From positions 1-64,000 of the forward strand of contig NZ_JBHULS010000003.1 in assembly GCF_042684585.1 (NCBI RefSeq): a DNA stretch of 64,000 nucleotides, given 5' to 3'. The notes beneath the pieces are model-generated. The model had not been told where the DNA came from and did not search any database. It saw only the letters and a program-made list of their open reading frames with translations. The stretch comes from Algorimicrobium sediminis. Lineage in GTDB: Bacteria > Bacteroidota > Bacteroidia > Flavobacteriales > Flavobacteriaceae. Both the position numbers and the translations under genes were made by a program. This document shows positions 60,732 to 64,000 of this stretch, piece after piece. The first letter of the stretch is position 1. Every line of letters begins with the position of its first letter.

Positions 60732-62009
60732 ATGAATGAACCACTTGCAGAACGTTTAAGACCAAAAACCTTATCCGACTATATTAGTCAGCAGCACCTT
60801 ATTGGTCCAAATGGTAGTTTAACCAACCAAATTAAGCAAGGTTTAATACCCTCTTTAATTTTTTGGGGACCTCCAGGTATTGGTAAAACAACATTAGCCC
60901 ATATAATAGCAACGGAATCCAAACGGCCTTTTTATACCTTAAGTGCTATAAATTCTGGGGTTAAAGATATACGCGATGTTATTGATAAAGCCAAACAATC
61001 TGGCGGGCTATTTACAACTAAAAACCCCATTTTGTTTATTGATGAAATTCATCGCTTTAGTAAATCGCAGCAGGATTCTTTATTACAGGCCGTTGAAAAA
61101 GGATGGGTTACTTTAATTGGTGCCACCACCGAAAACCCAAGTTTTGAGGTAATTCCGGCATTACTATCGCGCTGCCAAGTGTATATCTTGAAACCCTTTA
61201 ATAAAGCCGAGCTAGAAACTCTTTTAAACCGAGCTATTGAAAAAGATACTTATTTATCTAAAAAGCACATTGTATTAACAGAAACCGAAGCACTGCTGCG
61301 CATTTCAGGTGGCGACGCCCGAAAATTATTAAATATTTTCGAATTAATAGTGAATGCGCACGAATTGGAACGTATTGAAATAACCAACGAATTAGTTTTA
61401 AACAGAGTTCAAAATAATACCGTAAAATACGACAAAACAGGCGAGCAACACTACGATATTATTTCGGCACTTATAAAATCCATTCGCGGAAGCGACCCAA
61501 ATGCGGCCGTTTATTATCTAGCCAGAATGATTGAAGGTGGTGAGGATGTAAAATTTATAGCTAGACGCCTATTAATTTTAGCTAGTGAAGATATTGGTAA
61601 TGCCAACCCAACGGCTTTAGTAATAGCCAATAATACCTTTCAGGCCGTTGCCACAATTGGCAACCCCGAATCGCGCATAATATTAAGTCAGTGTGTTACC
61701 TATTTAGCCTGCTCCGAAAAAAGTAATGCAGCCTACCAAGCTATAAATAAAGCCCAAGAATTAGTAAGGGAGACCGGCGATTTAAGCATTCCTTTAGCCA
61801 TAAGAAATGCACCAACCAAGCTCATGAAGGAACTTGGCTATGGCGAAACATACCAATATGCACATAATTTTGAACGCAATTTTGCGCATCAAGAATTTTT
61901 ACCCGACTCTATTTCCAATACCAAACTATACGACCCCGGAAACAACCCGCGAGAACAAGCACAAAGGCAGTTTTTAAAAACACGTTGGAAAAGCAAATAC
62001 GGGTATTAA
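60732..62009 (+). CDS. rarA: Replication-associated recombination protein A (AAA+ ATPase)
   Basis: 425 residues. RarA/MgsA acts at stalled forks, with Walker A (FWGPPGIGKTTLAH), Walker B (PILFIDEIHRFSKSQQDSLL), sensor region GATTENPSFEVIPALLSRC and the tetramerisation/C-terminal part (RRLLILASEDIGNANPTALV). N-terminal LAERLRPKTLSDYISQQHLI is canonical. It is divergent from rhomboid and its 3' end overlaps the next minus-strand gene by 4 bp. Confidence 0.97.
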   Translation: MNEPLAERLRPKTLSDYISQQHLIGPNGSLTNQIKQGLIPSLIFWGPPGIGKTTLAHIIATESKRPFYTLSAINSGVKDIRDVIDKAKQSGGLFTTKNPILFIDEIHRFSKSQQDSLLQAVEKGWVTLIGATTENPSFEVIPALLSRCQVYILKPFNKAELETLLNRAIEKDTYLSKKHIVLTETEALLRISGGDARKLLNIFELIVNAHELERIEITNELVLNRVQNNTVKYDKTGEQHYDIISALIKSIRGSDPNAAVYYLARMIEGGEDVKFIARRLLILASEDIGNANPTALVIANNTFQAVATIGNPESRIILSQCVTYLACSEKSNAAYQAINKAQELVRETGDLSIPLAIRNAPTKLMKELGYGETYQYAHNFERNFAHQEFLPDSISNTKLYDPGNNPREQAQRQFLKTRWKSKYGY

Positions 62010-62746
62010 AACGATACATTTAAAGGTGTTATCTGTAACGTACCATTAGCCAATTGCTTGGCAATAACCCACACACCGTTTTCTTTGTACACGGTAGCCT
62101 GCATGCCTGAAACCATATAAAAGTCGGTTTTACCTGAAAAAATAAGCGTGTAAACCACCTCGTTATTTTGGTTTACTAACTCAAAGTCTGTTAACCCTTT
62201 GGACCGAGCAAGCAAAGGTTCTGGGTTTTTAACATGTGGCGCCCCCGTGGTTTCCTCTTTTTCTAGTACAACAGCTTGGATTGGACTTGCTTCTACTTCA
62301 ACTGTTGCTGTTGGTTGGAATTGATAGTCTAACTCATTAAAAGATTCAAAAGCCTCACGAAGTGCCAAATTATAGGCTACATGGTATTTTTTTTCGCGAG
62401 ATGTGCCCACTTTAGATTGAAACACAATATCTTGTTTGCAATTTTTTAGTTCAATTTGAAGCTTGCTCGTAAATATACCCGGTAACTTAATAACATTTGC
62501 TTCTAGGGCTAAACAGCCATTATTAATAATTTCTTGATTAATTTGCTCGTTATCCATCAACACCTTGAAGCCTAATTTTTCGAATTTGTACTTTGTAAGT
62601 GAATTTAATTTATAAGCATCTGCCTCTTTGGTAAATTCAAATTTTGTGGGCACAATTACATATTTGTAGGCATTTAAATTGCTCTGTGCACACAGTATTT
62701 GCGATGCAAAAAGAAATACACTAATTTGAAATATATATTTTAACAT
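62006..62746 (-). CDS. Exported protein of unknown function
   Basis: 246 residues. Signal peptide MLKYIFQISVFLFASQILCA (no clear lipobox Cys is needed but Cys19 makes LCAQ, so SPaseI or lipoprotein processing is possible). The mature N-terminal half (YVIVPTKFEFTKEADAYKLN, FEKLGFKVLMDNEQINQEII) has a helix-strand pattern, and the C-terminal half (FELVNQNNEVVYTLIFSGKT, ending TLQITPLNVSF) is beta-rich with a Pro/Glu linker between. No family recognised. It is last in the minus-strand run behind yjjG and the deacetylase. Confidence 0.65.
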   Translation of the reverse strand: MLKYIFQISVFLFASQILCAQSNLNAYKYVIVPTKFEFTKEADAYKLNSLTKYKFEKLGFKVLMDNEQINQEIINNGCLALEANVIKLPGIFTSKLQIELKNCKQDIVFQSKVGTSREKKYHVAYNLALREAFESFNELDYQFQPTATVEVEASPIQAVVLEKEETTGAPHVKNPEPLLARSKGLTDFELVNQNNEVVYTLIFSGKTDFYMVSGMQATVYKENGVWVIAKQLANGTLQITPLNVSF

Positions 62747-62778
62747 ACTGCTGTAATTTTAAAATGTTGAAAATGGCC

Positions 62779-63468
62779 TTATAAATACCGTTTTAATTCC
62801 TTTAAGCTGGTAACTTGTTTTATACTGCCCGTAACTAGTTCTTTGTGGTAATTGAAGCAAATGGCATCCATTCCAAAGTTTAATGCGCCCATAATATCCG
62901 CCTCCATATTATCGCCAATCATTAAACTTTCATGCCTCGTGGTGGTGGCCAAATTAAGCGCATAATCAAAAATAATAGGATTGGGTTTTTTTACGCCTGC
63001 CATTTCCGAATTTGTTACGGTTTTAAAATAATCCGAGATACGAGATTCTACCAATTTTTTCTGCTGCGCTTCATGAAAACCATTGGTAATAATATGAAGG
63101 TTGTAATTGGGTTTTAAATATTCCAAAACCTCCAACGTACCATCAAACAAATGATTAAACGTTGGCAAATACTGAATGTAATCCTGGGCTAAATTATGAA
63201 TTAAATCATCCGAAACTGGTATTTTTATGGCATCAAAAGTTTCTTTTAAGCGTTTGTAACGCAAAGATGCCTTGTCTATTTGGTTATCTCTGTACAGCTT
63301 CCAATAGCGAAGGTTTACAGGCTCGTAAACTTTTAAAAAATCGTTTAAATTAACTGCCACTTGGTGGGTTTCAAAAATTTTTTCAAAAGTTAGGGCCGAA
63401 TTTTTATCAAAGTCCCACAGGGTATGATCTAAATCGAAAAATATATTGGTAATGCCTTTAAGCTTCAT
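62779..63468 (-). CDS. yjjG: YjjG-family pyrimidine nucleotidase (HAD hydrolase)
   Basis: 229 residues. HAD motif I is FFDLDHTLWDF (DxD), motif II IITNGFHEAQQKKL, motif III KKPNPIIFDYAL and motif IV LMIGDNMEADIMGALN. The overall layout and length match the YjjG noncanonical nucleotidases that dephosphorylate non-standard pyrimidine nucleotides; a general HAD phosphatase is the alternative. Its ATG overlaps the 3' end of the deacetylase gene by 11 nt, so they are co-transcribed. Confidence 0.88.
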   Translation of the reverse strand: MKLKGITNIFFDLDHTLWDFDKNSALTFEKIFETHQVAVNLNDFLKVYEPVNLRYWKLYRDNQIDKASLRYKRLKETFDAIKIPVSDDLIHNLAQDYIQYLPTFNHLFDGTLEVLEYLKPNYNLHIITNGFHEAQQKKLVESRISDYFKTVTNSEMAGVKKPNPIIFDYALNLATTTRHESLMIGDNMEADIMGALNFGMDAICFNYHKELVTGSIKQVTSLKELKRYL

Positions 63469-64000
63469 AAGCTGAATCTAATATCATATTAAACAATTCT
63501 TTAAAACCGTTCCAGCGTGCTAAATTACTAAATGTGTAATTATGAAAAACAAACACAAAGGATCCGTCCACCTCTTTAACGGCGTTTATGGCACGCTGCA
63601 GGGCCTCTTTTTTATCCAGCAGTGACTGGTATTTTAAAAGCGTATAATCCAGAACACAATAAGGTACAATTTTTAAGGGGGTTTGTATTTCAAAATCCAA
63701 GTCGTAAAATAAAAATGGCGTACAGGTACCAGCCCTAAATCCAGACTGGTTTACATAGCCCATGGTATAATCTTCCAAAATTTCTAACGCTATTAAATGC
63801 CTGTAGGAAACAGGTAAATTTAATTTAGAAAAAGATTGACGAGAAGCCTCCACCGATGTATTTACAATAGACTCCAACCGGGTTTTTTCTTTTTTTAATA
63901 GCCCCTTGTTTTCCAGTGCAAAATAAGAAAGTTTTAAGCCAACTTTAGAATAGTCCGCTACTTGTTTTACCAAGCTTATAAAGGCTTTTTTTTGCGCATT
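63458..64000 (-). CDS. Polysaccharide deacetylase-like protein, 3' part (5' end outside the window)
   Basis: The frame is open to the right edge, so this is the last 180 residues of a longer protein (NAQKKAFISLVKQVADYSKV at the edge). SYRHLIALEILEDYTMGYVN, then GFRAGTCTPFLFYDLDFEIQ, PLKIVPYCVLDYTLLKY and FVFVFHNYTFSNLARWNGFK, match the C-terminal part of the NodB-type deacetylases found beside this HAD gene in flavobacteria. The active-site metal motifs are in the missing part. It presumably acts on surface glycans. Confidence 0.7.
   Translation of the reverse strand, partial: NAQKKAFISLVKQVADYSKVGLKLSYFALENKGLLKKEKTRLESIVNTSVEASRQSFSKLNLPVSYRHLIALEILEDYTMGYVNQSGFRAGTCTPFLFYDLDFEIQTPLKIVPYCVLDYTLLKYQSLLDKKEALQRAINAVKEVDGSFVFVFHNYTFSNLARWNGFKELFNMILDSAYEA

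Overview
The window is chromosomal DNA from a member of the Bacteroidota, most likely the family Flavobacteriaceae. The evidence is the AT-rich sequence with very few Shine-Dalgarno sites, promoters of the TAnnTTTG type, a SusC/SusD pair, Porin_10 and Omp85 outer-membrane proteins, type IX secretion (T9SS) C-terminal sorting domains, and the gene order rplQ-carA-eno-gltA beside a fused str/S10/spc/alpha ribosomal-protein cluster. I found no tRNA, rRNA, CRISPR array, insertion sequence or prophage.

Layout. 1-6165: a tandem-repeat gene fragment at the left edge, a Porin_10 protein, rnhB, a large propeller-type lipoprotein and a small proline-rich lipoprotein. 6376-10434: an exported TPR-CHAT caspase-like protein converging on an anti-sigma-like TPR membrane protein that is translationally coupled to a sigma-70 family factor. 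10435-14791: a structured leader followed by three genes, a NlpC/P60-like peptidoglycan amidase and two large proteins without signal peptides that are paralogues of each other. 15004-21937: a collagen-like lipoprotein, a nucleoid-associated protein, an AraC regulator with an in-frame stop near its 5' end, pirin, YceI, a tandem MliC lipoprotein, a TspO-like protein, lipB and a 52-residue Pmp3/YqaE protein missed by length cut-offs. 22080-31384: lysS, two small envelope proteins, a T9SS-sorted M28 peptidase, a DDAH-like hydrolase, gltA, eno and carA. 31577-49037 (minus): 31 translation, transcription and secretion genes from rpsL to rplQ, including the 38-codon rpmJ. 49216-59046: an Omp85 protein, a SusC/SusD operon with two surface lipoproteins, and an aryl-sulfate sulfotransferase-like T9SS protein. 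59107-64000: rlmB, rhomboid, rarA, an exported unknown, yjjG and the 3' part of a probable polysaccharide deacetylase.

How parts may work together. The CHAT protein (periplasmic by prediction) and the TPR domain of the anti-sigma-like protein (also periplasmic by prediction) are placed so that regulated proteolysis could release the sigma factor; this is inference. The amidase-paralogue operon next to it, with a leader that can fold into mutually exclusive hairpins, is the best candidate for an undescribed system: the two paralogues share a W-45-SGSD block, a W-11-W block and a GPF block, and I recognise no named family. In the ribosomal cluster, two cis-elements stand out: a terminator plus a pair of hairpins with complementary loops between rpsJ and rplC, and an identical 16-nt sequence in the leaders of rpsD and rplQ.
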